A model generated the notes under the pieces. It saw only the letters and a program-made list of their open reading frames with translations, made no database searches and was not told the DNA's origin. A DNA stretch of 19,219 nt. Origin: an uncultured Clostridia bacterium. GTDB taxonomy: Bacteria > Bacillota > Clostridia > Oscillospirales > Acutalibacteraceae. The stretch spans positions 1-19,219 of the forward strand of contig CAMMKL010000007.1 in the NCBI GenBank assembly GCA_946497265.1, in the 5' to 3' direction. This document shows positions 1 to 7,496 of the stretch, piece by piece. Position numbers and translations under genes: made by a program. The number at the start of each line of letters is the position of its first letter. Within the stretch, counting starts at the first letter, position 1.

Positions 1-572
1 TCCCTCTTTGGGGCAAGATGCTCAACGTGGAAAAGGCACGGCTCGACCGTGTCTACGGCAACGACAAGCTGATGCCCGTGATCACCGCTTTGGGCTGTGG
101 GATCGGCGATGAATTCGACCTTTCTAAGCTGCGCTACGGAAAGGTAATCATTATGGCGGACGCCGATGTGGACGGTTCCCACATCCGCACCTTGCTGCTT
201 ACCTTCTTTTTCCGCTTTATGCGCCCTCTGATCGAAAAAGGGCATATTTACATTGCCCAGCCCCCGCTTTACCGGCTGACCAAGGGAAAAAACAACCATC
301 GGTACGCCTTTTCAGACAAACAGCGCGATGAGATTCTGCGTGAGCTTGGCGAACGGGTAGACATCCAGCGCTACAAGGGCTTGGGCGAAATGGACAGCGA
401 ACAGCTTTGGGAGACAACTATGAACCCCGAAACCCGGACTATGCTCCGGGTGGAACTGGAGGACGCGGCGGCAGCCGACGAAATCTTCACCATTCTGATG
501 GGAGACAAGGTGGAGCCCCGCCGGGAATTCATTGAGAAAAACGCCAAATATGTGCAAAACCTGGACGTCTGA
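1..572 (+). CDS. gyrB: DNA gyrase subunit B, C-terminal part (5' end outside window)
   Basis: This is the 3' portion of gyrB. GyrB is the ATPase/TOPRIM subunit of DNA gyrase, which with GyrA introduces negative supercoils. The reading frame is open from base 3 and begins PLWGKMLNVEKARLD, the conserved TOPRIM segment. It continues with the metal-binding DADVDGSHIRTLLLTFF motif (about bases 162-212), the QPPLYRL segment and the C-terminal QRYKGLGEMDSEQLWETT motif, and ends in KYVQNLDV, a usual GyrB ending in Gram-positive bacteria. The residue before the GK of LPLxGK is Trp; this aligns with E. coli Lys447 in the quinolone-resistance region. The ATPase and transducer domains lie outside the window. 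There is no clear terminator after it, and the next gene starts 64 nt downstream, so it may be cotranscribed with the small genes that follow. Identity is certain from the motifs. Confidence 0.98.
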   Translation, partial: PLWGKMLNVEKARLDRVYGNDKLMPVITALGCGIGDEFDLSKLRYGKVIIMADADVDGSHIRTLLLTFFFRFMRPLIEKGHIYIAQPPLYRLTKGKNNHRYAFSDKQRDEILRELGERVDIQRYKGLGEMDSEQLWETTMNPETRTMLRVELEDAAAADEIFTILMGDKVEPRREFIEKNAKYVQNLDV

Positions 573-636
573 CAGGCTCCAGGAGGTCAAAAGTTTATAG
601 CCATAGAAACATAGAAAGGATCGAGATCAGTTTAAA

Positions 637-1350
637 ATGGATGATTATAACAGTACCATCTCCCCTTCCCACCCGTTTGATTGGGAGGAAAAGGGCCGTG
701 CAACGAAGGAGCAAGCGGACATTAGGTACGCCGCACAGCAAAATGAGCAGGAAGGGGAAGTACGGGAGGAGGATTTTCCAAACTGGGACGGCAGCGAGGC
801 GCAGTATGTGGAGGACGCCGACGCCGCCGAATACGAGGAGCGGTATGCCGGTATTCAGATTACTTATCAATTGACCCGTGAAGAGGTGGAGGAATGCCTG
901 AAGCACGCGGGGATTTATCAAAAGGCAAGGGCGCGCGCCGTAGTGGAAACTGTGCTCTGCGCCGTTTTATGCGTCTTTTTTGCAGCGGAGTGCATACTCT
1001 CCTGGGATCCGTTCCAGCTTTTCCTCTCCATTCTCAGCGGAGGGTTGATTGCCGCCTTGTGGTGGGGCTACTATGCGAGAATCCGCCAGCATGCTGCGGA
1101 AAGCGGCAATGCGGAGACGACGGTATGTTTTTATCCGGATGAGGTGGAAATCGGAGGCAAAAACGGCTGGTCCATCCCATTGGATGGTACCTGCACCCTG
1201 GAGGAATACAACGGGATGCTTCTTTTGTATCCAAAATCCGACAAGATAATGGCCATCCCGATCCGTTCCATTGAACCCAGCGTACTGGCGGACGTGCAGG
1301 CGATGCTGGTGGCAGGCACCACGCCCTTCCAGGAGGAGGATTATTCATGA
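637..1350 (+). CDS. YcxB-like membrane protein (hypothetical)
   Basis: The protein has 237 residues and no certain function. Residues 1-70 are hydrophilic and very acidic with no recognisable domain. Two hydrophobic helices follow at about residues 102-121 and 128-147. A soluble beta-rich C-terminal segment has the pattern VCFYPDEVEIGG...IPLDG...EEYNGMLLLYPKSDKIMAIPIRSI. Two helices followed by a FYPxxV...IPxR tail is the usual layout of YcxB-like family proteins of Firmicutes, so the assignment is by architecture and motif only. The ATG is the only sensible start, but its ribosome site is poor: AAAGGA lies about 16 nt upstream. The stop overlaps the next start as ATGA, indicating translational coupling to the thioesterase gene. 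The long acidic N-terminus is unusual compared with the two related genes downstream. Confidence 0.75.
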   Translation: MDDYNSTISPSHPFDWEEKGRATKEQADIRYAAQQNEQEGEVREEDFPNWDGSEAQYVEDADAAEYEERYAGIQITYQLTREEVEECLKHAGIYQKARARAVVETVLCAVLCVFFAAECILSWDPFQLFLSILSGGLIAALWWGYYARIRQHAAESGNAETTVCFYPDEVEIGGKNGWSIPLDGTCTLEEYNGMLLLYPKSDKIMAIPIRSIEPSVLADVQAMLVAGTTPFQEEDYS

Positions 1351-1766
1351 TTTCGAAAAGCACCATTGTGGTCCGTTATGCAGAAACCGACCAGATGGGG
1401 ATCGCCCACCATTCGGAATACCCGGTCTGGTATGAGGTGGCGCGCACCAACCTGATTAAATGCATTGGATTGACGTATACCCAAATGGAGCAGATGGGCG
1501 TTATGCTTCCCCTTTCGGAGCTTACATGCCGGTACAAAGGCGCGGCGCGTTACGAGGATGTTCTGACGGTAACCGCCCGGGTAGAATCGATTTCAGCGGC
1601 TCGTATTACCTTTGCTTACGAGGTCTGGCGGGAAGGGGAAGATAAGCCGATCAATACCGGCAGTACGACCCATGGTTTTGTAGACAGCCGTACCTTTCGC
1701 CCCATTAACATGAAAAAGAAATACCCTGATTTGTACAACAAAATGAAAAATATGATTGAAGGATAA
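1347..1766 (+). CDS. Acyl-CoA thioesterase, 4HBT hotdog-fold (YbgC/FadM-like)
   Basis: The protein has 139 residues, the normal size for a single hotdog-domain thioesterase. Residues 10-30 read RYAETDQMGIAHHSEYPVWYE, the signature of the 4-hydroxybenzoyl-CoA thioesterase/YbgC group. Asp15 is at the catalytic position, followed by a central hotdog helix (WYEVARTNLI). The family hydrolyses acyl-CoA thioesters in the cytoplasm; the actual substrate cannot be told from sequence. The ATG overlaps the preceding stop (ATGA), so it is probably translated by coupling with the YcxB-like gene upstream. There is no obvious functional link to gyrase; a single thioesterase among membrane genes suggests a housekeeping lipid role. 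Family assignment is firm, substrate is open. Confidence 0.92.
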   Translation: MISKSTIVVRYAETDQMGIAHHSEYPVWYEVARTNLIKCIGLTYTQMEQMGVMLPLSELTCRYKGAARYEDVLTVTARVESISAARITFAYEVWREGEDKPINTGSTTHGFVDSRTFRPINMKKKYPDLYNKMKNMIEG

Positions 1767-1817
1767 CGTTTAGTATAAATAAATTGATTCTAAATCCCTA
1801 GGAAAGGGGTGGTCAGC

Positions 1818-2381
1818 TTGCCAACCTACTATGAGAATACCATTATGGACTGCGAATTTTCCGTAAGCGAACGGGATTATGCGGACGCTTGGCTGCTGTA
1901 TCAAAGCAGGTTTGGGCGCTTAAAAGGGAAAAATATGAAAACCGTGCTTTGCATGGTGCTGGCGGTTCTTTCCGGGTGTTATATTCCAAGCTATCATTCA
2001 CAGTACGGTACCTTCTGGATTCCGGCGATGGTAGCTTTGGCAGCGCTGGCGGGAGCGGTATATGTTCAAATCCTTTTGCCCCAGCGAGTACTGGCGCGCG
2101 GTGGGGAGCTATATCGAAGCAATGGGTTCCTATCCCTTCCCTCCCATCTTCAATTGTATCGGGACAGCTATTGTGAGGAAAACGAATATGAAAAGATTGT
2201 GGGCCACTGGACCGACCATTTGGGTTGCAGCGAAACCAATAGCCTGTTCGTTGTGATGGGAGGTTGGGACCGCGAACTTTTGGTCATACCCAAAAGGAAT
2301 TTGACGCCGGAGGAACTCCAAAGGGTGAGCGAACATTTCCAAAATACTTTCGTTGAAAAATACCGTTTGTATAAAAGTTGA
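1818..2381 (+). CDS. YcxB-like membrane protein (hypothetical), TTG start
   Basis: The protein has 187 residues and an unknown function. I place the start at TTG 1818 because GGAAAGGGG (1801-1809) sits at the right distance; the upstream in-frame GTG at 1809 overlaps that ribosome site. The N-terminal segment (EFSVSERDYADAW) is followed by two membrane helices at about residues 41-57 and 66-86. The cytosolic tail ends in LFVVMGGWDRELLVIPKRNLTPEELQRVSEHF. The VIPKRxLTPEEL ending and the helix pair match the YcxB-like family. It is the second of three such proteins between gyrB and gyrA, and its tail is better conserved than that of the first copy. A weakly AT-rich 51-nt gap precedes it, with no promoter I can defend. 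Confidence 0.8.
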   Translation: MPTYYENTIMDCEFSVSERDYADAWLLYQSRFGRLKGKNMKTVLCMVLAVLSGCYIPSYHSQYGTFWIPAMVALAALAGAVYVQILLPQRVLARGGELYRSNGFLSLPSHLQLYRDSYCEENEYEKIVGHWTDHLGCSETNSLFVVMGGWDRELLVIPKRNLTPEELQRVSEHFQNTFVEKYRLYKS

Positions 2382-2407
2382 CGCCCAATCGGAAAGGAGG
2401 CCTTAGG

Positions 2408-2956
2408 ATGCAGCAAACAACACCTTTGGTATCGGCTACCTATCTTACCACCGAAGAAGATTACCGGAACTTCCGCATGGCGGTAGGCCGCCTGCGCATT
2501 GGCCGCGTTCGCCGCACCTGCTTGATGGCGGCGGGGGTTTTGATGATGGCCGCGGGCGCCGCCCTGCTGTATTTTCAAAGCGGCCGGTTATACGACAACG
2601 CAGCTTGGTGCGCATTGATTTTGATCGGTATGTTCTGCGCTTCTTATTGCGATATTTTGTCGCCCTATTTGATTCGGCGGCAGGCAAATGCGGAATTTGC
2701 CGTGCGAAAACGTATGTTGGTGGCTCAGAGCATTCTTTTTTATCCAAATTACGTTAAAATTAATACAGATCGATATAATGCGAATATATTATACGATATG
2801 TTGTACAAATGTGTAGAGGACAGTACCCTTTTCCTCTTTTACACGGGTATGGGGGAAGTGCGTTTTTTGCCCAAACGGGTGTTGGCGGAAGGAGAAGCGC
2901 AGCGGCTAAGCGCGTTGCTGCGCCCTGCTCTCAAAGGCCGATATGTAAATGCATAA
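2408..2956 (+). CDS. YcxB-like membrane protein (hypothetical)
   Basis: The protein has 182 residues from ATG 2408, chosen because GGAAAGGAGG ends 7 nt upstream (2391-2400). An upstream in-frame TTG at 2378 would overlap the preceding gene and has no such site. The N-terminus has the YLTTEEDYRNF segment seen in similar form in the preceding protein (FSVSERDYADA). Two helices lie at about residues 38-56 and 66-84. The tail has ILFYPNYVKI...LFLFYTGMGEVRFLPKRVLAEGEAQRL, again the FYPxxV / PKRxL pattern of YcxB-like proteins. It is the third member of the local paralog set. Its role is unknown. It probably shares a transcript with the gene before it (26-nt gap). Confidence 0.8.
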   Translation: MQQTTPLVSATYLTTEEDYRNFRMAVGRLRIGRVRRTCLMAAGVLMMAAGAALLYFQSGRLYDNAAWCALILIGMFCASYCDILSPYLIRRQANAEFAVRKRMLVAQSILFYPNYVKINTDRYNANILYDMLYKCVEDSTLFLFYTGMGEVRFLPKRVLAEGEAQRLSALLRPALKGRYVNA

Positions 2957-3006
2957 AAGCCGGCGGTTGGATGCAGGCCGCAAAAAGATTTGATTGGAAG
3001 ATAAGG

Positions 3007-3684
3007 ATGCCGAAGATGATGGAAAAAATACGAAACCTTGTTAACATGCCCCTTTTGATATCCCTACTGCTGTTCTATCCCGCCCTTTATTTGCTGATGC
3101 GCATTCCCGACGCTTGGTCAAGCAGCCTGGGCGCTTTGTATATGCAGCAAGGCAGCGCCATGCAGACCGTTACCCAGGTCGGCTGGGAGCTTTTGTGCCT
3201 TATCGTGTTTAACCTGGTGTTTATCTGCGCTACGGGGGTTTGCCTGCGGGAGGTAAAGCTCAAACAGAGTTTTGAAGACCTGCGCTCCAGTATCCTGTTC
3301 CTTTGGATTTTGTTCCAGGCGTTCGTCCTGTTTGTCCCCTTCCTCCTAAAAAATGTACTGCTGGGTGTGGGCGCACCGGTATGGGTAAGCTTTGCCACGG
3401 CGTATTTAATCAACTATTTTCTATGTATATTGCTCTTCTGCTGTTCCCCCATTGAAGAATCCTGGACCTTGGCGATGCGCTTGCGTATTAAGAAAAACCT
3501 CGCCCTGTTTTTTGTGGCGGGCGTGGCCACGGCGCTTGTATGTGCTACCCTGGCTACACTGATCCCTACGGGAAGCGGGGGGTTCGGTTTTCAGCTTTTG
3601 GATACGTTTTATCAGTGGATTGTGCTGTCTACGGCATTTGTCGTCTGCATCCAGATGAAAAACAGCATCCCGGTGCAGGATTGA
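3007..3684 (+). CDS. Hypothetical six-helix integral membrane protein
   Basis: The protein has 225 residues from ATG 3007. The frame is open back to about 2809, but that would run over the end of the preceding gene. The first start with a usable ribosome site is near 3007-3016 (GGAAG and AAGG at 2996-3006); ATG 2971, 3016 and 3019 are alternatives. Hydrophobic segments lie at about residues 14-32, 59-80, 95-115, 127-147, 164-186 and 200-217, giving six predicted membrane helices and little soluble sequence. No motif identifies a family. It is the last gene before the gyrA promoter and probably ends the transcript that contains the YcxB-like genes, though no clear hairpin terminator follows. 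Confidence 0.7.
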   Translation: MPKMMEKIRNLVNMPLLISLLLFYPALYLLMRIPDAWSSSLGALYMQQGSAMQTVTQVGWELLCLIVFNLVFICATGVCLREVKLKQSFEDLRSSILFLWILFQAFVLFVPFLLKNVLLGVGAPVWVSFATAYLINYFLCILLFCCSPIEESWTLAMRLRIKKNLALFFVAGVATALVCATLATLIPTGSGGFGFQLLDTFYQWIVLSTAFVVCIQMKNSIPVQD

Positions 3685-3727
3685 GAAAATGGAAGAGGGT
3701 TATACGGCGGGAAAGGCCTCTTTTCGA

Positions 3728-3756
3728 TTGTAAAAGAGTGTGAATTTTGGTATAAT
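3728..3756 (+). promoter_or_regulatory. Predicted sigma-A promoter of gyrA
   Basis: A -35 hexamer TTGTAA (3728-3733) and a perfect -10 TATAAT (3751-3756) are separated by 17 nt. The -10 is preceded by TGG, making an extended -10 (TGGTATAAT). Transcription would begin near 3763, leaving a leader of about 100 nt before gyrA. The prediction is from sequence only. Confidence 0.7.
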
Positions 3757-3808
3757 ATTAGATAACAGACAAAGGCGGGCGTACTGTCCGCACCGTGTTT
3801 GAAAACGC

Positions 3809-3838
3809 GCCGAAGCGCTTTTGTGAAGGGACTTCGGC
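3809..3838 (+). promoter_or_regulatory. Hairpin in the gyrA 5' leader
   Basis: GCCGAAG (3809-3815) and CTTCGGC (3832-3838) form a perfect 7-bp stem with a 16-nt loop, ending 13 nt before the gyrA ribosome site. No T-tract follows, so it is not a terminator. It could affect message stability or ribosome access. No riboswitch family is recognised. Confidence 0.35.
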
Positions 3839-3862
3839 AGTGACAAAAAAGAGGGTGTTTCA

Positions 3863-6397
3863 TTGGATACAGAGAATATGGTGGCGGAAGCGGATTCCCG
3901 GCTGATTAACGTAAACATCGAAAAGGAAATGCAAAAGTCCTTTTTGGATTATTCCATGTCGGTAATCGTCTCCCGCGCCCTGCCCGACGTCCGCGATGGA
4001 CTGAAGCCGGTACATAGGCGTATCCTGTACGCCATGTATGAGGATCATCTGGACCCGGACAAGCCCTACAAAAAGTGTGCTACCACCGTCGGCAACGTGC
4101 TGGGGCGTTACCACCCCCACGGCGACGCTTCGGTATACGACGCTTTGGTGCGCCTGGCGCAGGATTTTTCCATGCGTTATTTGCTGGTGGACGGCCATGG
4201 AAACTTTGGTTCCGTAGATGGTGACCCGCCCGCGGCCTACCGTTATACCGAATCCCGGATGAGCCGCATGGCGGTGGAAATGCTGACGGATATCGATAAG
4301 GAAACCGTCCCGTTCCTTCCGAACTATGACGATACCCGAAAGGAACCGGAGGTACTGCCATCCCGTTTCCCCAACCTTTTGGTCAACGGGAGCACCGGTA
4401 TCGCGGTAGGTATGGCAACCAATATCCCCCCGCATAACCTGGGGGAAGTGATCGACGGCATTTACTGCCTGATCGACAATCCCGACGCTACGCTGGAAGA
4501 TCTGATGGAACACATCAAGGGGCCCGACTTCCCCACCGGCGCGGTCATTATGGGCCGTTCCGGGATCCGCGCCGCTTACGCCACCGGGCGCGGCAAGATT
4601 ACGGTGCGCGCCTGCGCGGAAATCGTGGAGCAGAAAAACGGCCGCTTCAAGATCATTGTTACCGAACTTCCCTATCAGGTCAACAAGGCGAGGCTGATTG
4701 AAAACATTGCCGATATGGTCAAGGAAAAGCGTATTGAGGGCATTTCCAATATCGACGACCACTCCGACCGCAACGGCATGCATATTGAAATCGACGTCAA
4801 GCGCGACGCCTCTCCCCAGATCGTGCTCAACCAGCTTTATACCTATACCCAGATGCAGACCACCTTCGGTGTGATCATGCTGGCAATTGTCAACGGCGAA
4901 CCGAAGCTGCTCACCCTGAAGGACATGCTGCAATATTACATCGACTTCCAGAAGGACGTCATCCGCAAGCGCACCATATATGATCTGCGCAAAGCGGAGG
5001 AACGGGCTCATATTCTGGAAGGGCTTAAAATCGCGCTTGATTTTATCGACGAGATCATATCGATCATCCGTTCCTCTAAAGACCGCCCCACAGCCAAGGC
5101 GCGCATGACCGAGCGCTTTGGGCTGGACGACATACAGACCGAGGCGATCGTGCAGATGCGCTTAGGGCAGCTTACCGGCCTGGAACGGCAGAAAATTGAG
5201 GACGAGCTGCAAGCCATGATGGAAAAAATCGCCGACTTTAAAGACATCCTGGCGCATGAGGAACGCATCCTGGCCATCATCAAGGAAGAAATCGGCATCA
5301 TCCGCGCCAAATTTGCCGACGAACGCCGCACCAGCATTGAGGCGGTCAGCGGCGAGGTGGATATTGAAGACCTCATCCCGGTGGAGGAATGCGTACTGAC
5401 CATGACGAACTTCGGGTATGTCAAGCGGCAGAAAATCGATACCTACCGCCTGCAGCGCAGGGGTGGGCGCGGGATCGCGGGCATGACCCGGCGCGACGAG
5501 GACGTGGCAAGCGAGATGTTTGTGCTCAGCAGCCACGATTACGTGATGTTCTTTACTAACCTGGGGCGTGTGTATCGGCTAAAGTGTTACGAGATCCCGG
5601 AAGGCAGCCGTACCAGCAAGGGGATGAACATCGCAAACCTCCTCCCCATTGCGGGCGACGAACGTGTGACCTCCATGATCCGGGTCCCCGCATTTGAGGA
5701 CGATAAGTACCTGTGCATGGTAACCCGCCACGGCATCATCAAACGCACCGCGCTCAGCGCCTATGATACCGCGCGTAAGGGCGGCGTAATCGCCATTGAG
5801 CTTGACGAGGGCGACGAGCTGGCCTGGGTGCGTCTGACGGATGGGGAAACCCAGCTGCTGGTCGCGACCCAAAAAGGCATGGCCATCCGCTTTGACGAGC
5901 GCGACGTGCGCGTAGTGGGCCGCACCGCCCGCGGCGTGCGCGCTATCCAGCTGGGAGAGGACGATAAGGTCATCGGTATGTCCACCATCCGGGAGGGCGC
6001 CAAGGTGCTCACGGTTTCCGAGACCGGGTTCGGCCGCTTGTCCGAAATCGATGATTATCGGCTCCAGTCCAGAGGCGGCAAGGGCCTGATCAATTACCAC
6101 GTGGAGAAGTACGGCGACGTAGCCGCCATCAAGGTGGTCGATCTTGACGACGACGTGATCATCATTGCGGCCGACGGCGTGATCATCCGTATCCAGGCGA
6201 GTTCCATACGCGAATGCGCCCGCCCGAGCAAGGGCGTGCTGGTGATGCGCGTGCAGGGCGATAATAAGGTAGTCACCCTGGCCCGCGCCCCGCATGAGGA
6301 GGACGAGGACGAAGGCGACGAGCTGGAAACCGATGAAAACGGCGACCTGGTTGAAAAAAAGCCGGCCGAGCCGGAAGAAGACGAAACGGAATCGTGA
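3863..6397 (+). CDS. gyrA: DNA gyrase subunit A
   Basis: GyrA is the breakage-reunion and DNA-wrapping subunit of gyrase; this copy is complete at 844 residues, within the normal range. The start is TTG 3863 with GAGGG (3851-3855) 7 nt upstream; ATG 3878 (residue 6) is a possible alternative. The winged-helix/tower region begins at IEKEMQKSFLDYSMSVIVSRALPDVRDGLKPVHRR. The active-site Arg-Tyr pair is R127-Y128 in AAYRYTE. The quinolone-determining helix is GDASVYDALVR (87-97), with Ala89 at the position of E. coli Ser83 and Asp93 at Asp87. The GyrA box QRRGGRG (531-537) in the C-terminal beta-pinwheel separates it from ParC. The last 33 residues or so form a strongly acidic tail (EEDEDEGDELE...). 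It has its own promoter upstream and a strong terminator downstream, so it is probably monocistronic. Confidence 0.99.
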   Translation: MDTENMVAEADSRLINVNIEKEMQKSFLDYSMSVIVSRALPDVRDGLKPVHRRILYAMYEDHLDPDKPYKKCATTVGNVLGRYHPHGDASVYDALVRLAQDFSMRYLLVDGHGNFGSVDGDPPAAYRYTESRMSRMAVEMLTDIDKETVPFLPNYDDTRKEPEVLPSRFPNLLVNGSTGIAVGMATNIPPHNLGEVIDGIYCLIDNPDATLEDLMEHIKGPDFPTGAVIMGRSGIRAAYATGRGKITVRACAEIVEQKNGRFKIIVTELPYQVNKARLIENIADMVKEKRIEGISNIDDHSDRNGMHIEIDVKRDASPQIVLNQLYTYTQMQTTFGVIMLAIVNGEPKLLTLKDMLQYYIDFQKDVIRKRTIYDLRKAEERAHILEGLKIALDFIDEIISIIRSSKDRPTAKARMTERFGLDDIQTEAIVQMRLGQLTGLERQKIEDELQAMMEKIADFKDILAHEERILAIIKEEIGIIRAKFADERRTSIEAVSGEVDIEDLIPVEECVLTMTNFGYVKRQKIDTYRLQRRGGRGIAGMTRRDEDVASEMFVLSSHDYVMFFTNLGRVYRLKCYEIPEGSRTSKGMNIANLLPIAGDERVTSMIRVPAFEDDKYLCMVTRHGIIKRTALSAYDTARKGGVIAIELDEGDELAWVRLTDGETQLLVATQKGMAIRFDERDVRVVGRTARGVRAIQLGEDDKVIGMSTIREGAKVLTVSETGFGRLSEIDDYRLQSRGGKGLINYHVEKYGDVAAIKVVDLDDDVIIIAADGVIIRIQASSIRECARPSKGVLVMRVQGDNKVVTLARAPHEEDEDEGDELETDENGDLVEKKPAEPEEDETES

Positions 6398-6468
6398 TAC
6401 AGAAGGCATAACGGATTCCCCTACAGGTAGAAGCTGTCTTTTGGATCAACTATACAATGAAAAATACA

Positions 6469-6518
6469 AATAAAAGCAGGAAGGACAGACAAAAACGTCT
6501 GCCCTTCCTGCTTTTATT
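6469..6518 (+). terminator. Strong intrinsic terminator after gyrA
   Basis: Arms of 22 nt (6469-6490 and 6497-6518) are complementary except for one A/C mismatch, around a 6-nt loop. The arms begin with AATAAAAG and end with CTTTTATT, so the stem is flanked by A and T tracts and could work in both directions. It lies about 70 nt after the gyrA stop. Confidence 0.9.
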
Positions 6519-6703
6519 AATATACTGTATGCCGAAGACTGCCCCATACTTTACAAAAGCCAAAGCAAGGGATGGATGCGGAATTTCTTTTTTTATCGCT
6601 TGCTAAGCTTGTGAAAACGGTACAATGAGAAACGCGGCAAGAAAGGCAGCCAGGAAAAGTACAAGACGGCAAAACAGAAAAACCGGAAAAGGGGAGTGAT
6701 CGT
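6519..6703. other. Intergenic stretch between gyrA terminator and recombinase
   Basis: Together with 6398-6518 this gives about 306 nt without a gene. After the terminator I see no ORF with a ribosome site and no RNA gene. TACAAT at 6621-6626 could be a -10 for the recombinase, but no convincing -35 lies at the proper distance. AAAAGGGGAG (6687-6696) is the likely ribosome site of the recombinase reading frame. Confidence 0.4.
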
Positions 6704-7300
6704 ATCGTATACGGGTATATACGGGTATCCAGTACAGATCAGAACGAGGAAAGGCAGCGGGTGGCCATGCGGCGTAAAAACGTGCCGGAAAAGAATCTAT
6801 ACGTCGATAAGCAGTCGGGAAAAGACTTTGAGCGGCCGCACTACAAACGCCTGGTAAAGCGGCTGAAGCCGGGCGATCTGTTATATGTTCTGAGCATTGA
6901 CCGGTTAGGCCGTAATTACGAAGAGATACAAAGGCAATGGCGAATACTGACAAAGGAAAAAGGAGCGGATATCTGTGTAATGGACATGCCGCTTCTGGAT
7001 ACTAGGAACGGCAAGGACCTGATGGGAACGTTTATCGCGGATCTGGTACTGCAAATCCTGTCCTTTGTGGCGCAGAACGAACGGGAGAACATTCGCAAAA
7101 GGCAGGCGGAGGGGATCGCGGCGGCCAAAGCCAGGGGTGTCAAGTTCGGCAGGCCGCCCCTCCCCCTACCGGATAACTTCTCTGAGATACACAAAGCATG
7201 GAGGGATAAAAAAATGACACTCCATCAGGCGGCGGACGCCTGCGGAATGCCAATGGGGACGTTTTATGCAAAAGCGGTTAAAGTCGAAAACACAACTTAA
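6704..7300 (+). CDS. Serine recombinase (resolvase/invertase family), start codon lost or out of frame
   Basis: The frame encodes about 198 residues of a small serine recombinase, an enzyme that recombines DNA through a 5'-phosphoserine link. It reads IVYGYIRVSSTDQNEERQ, where the Ser of RVS (codon 6728-6730) is the expected catalytic nucleophile. It continues with SIDRLGRN (conserved active-site Arg residues), the long E-helix with ENIRKRQAEGI, and AKARGVKFGRP. A C-terminal helix-turn-helix (MTLHQAADACGMPMGTFY) follows. The frame is open from 6629, but no ATG, GTG or TTG occurs before the catalytic Ser; the first canonical start is GTG 6761, which would remove the nucleophile. A GTG at 6696 is in another frame and would join this frame if one copy of the tandem TCGTA at 6700-6709 were absent. 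Alternatively ATC 6704, 7 nt after AAGGGGAG, may be a mutated ATG. The gene is either a recent pseudogene, off, or uses a near-cognate start. No transposon partner is nearby. Confidence 0.85.
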   Translation: MVYGYIRVSSTDQNEERQRVAMRRKNVPEKNLYVDKQSGKDFERPHYKRLVKRLKPGDLLYVLSIDRLGRNYEEIQRQWRILTKEKGADICVMDMPLLDTRNGKDLMGTFIADLVLQILSFVAQNERENIRKRQAEGIAAAKARGVKFGRPPLPLPDNFSEIHKAWRDKKMTLHQAADACGMPMGTFYAKAVKVENTT

Positions 7301-7496
7301 GAGAACCGGGCTGTAAATTTGTAAATGTGTACGTTTATAAAAAGTACGTTTTTTACTTAACACGAAAATTTTATCAGAAATCCTTCGATTTTTCAAGCCT
7401 TATAGTTGCCTTTTTTTATCTTAAATCTCCTTATTTCCTATTTTAAAAACTTACGCTTTTTTAAATGAGACACAAATATTTAGGGGGAGATTTAAG

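Noticed and set aside
581..616. AGGAGGT (581-587) after gyrB as the site of a small gene
   Set aside because: No start codon lies at a usable distance and the following frame stops within a few codons.
2809..3006. Upstream extension of the six-helix membrane protein to 2809
   Set aside because: It would overlap the third YcxB-like gene by about 150 nt, adds a sequence with no hydrophobic pattern, and has no ribosome site.
3813..3820. AAGCGCTT shared by gyrA and dGTPase leaders as a common operator
   Set aside because: The same octamer also occurs inside the DUF4173 coding region (9248-9255), so chance occurrence is likely.
3860..5011. 383-codon open frame antisense to gyrA
   Set aside because: It is the mirror of a certain gyrA frame in GC-rich DNA, has no ribosome site, and its His/Val/Gly-rich product looks like a codon shadow.
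5579..6409. 276-codon open frame antisense to the gyrA 3' half
   Set aside because: Shadow of gyrA codon usage with no independent start signals.
6469..6518. Long inverted repeat as a possible miniature transposable element
   Set aside because: The short loop, position right after gyrA and T-tract fit a terminator, and no target-site duplication was seen.
7310..7360. Short stem around repeated GTACGTTT after the recombinase as a terminator or recombination site
   Set aside because: Only about 4 bp pair reliably, and nothing identifies a crossover site.
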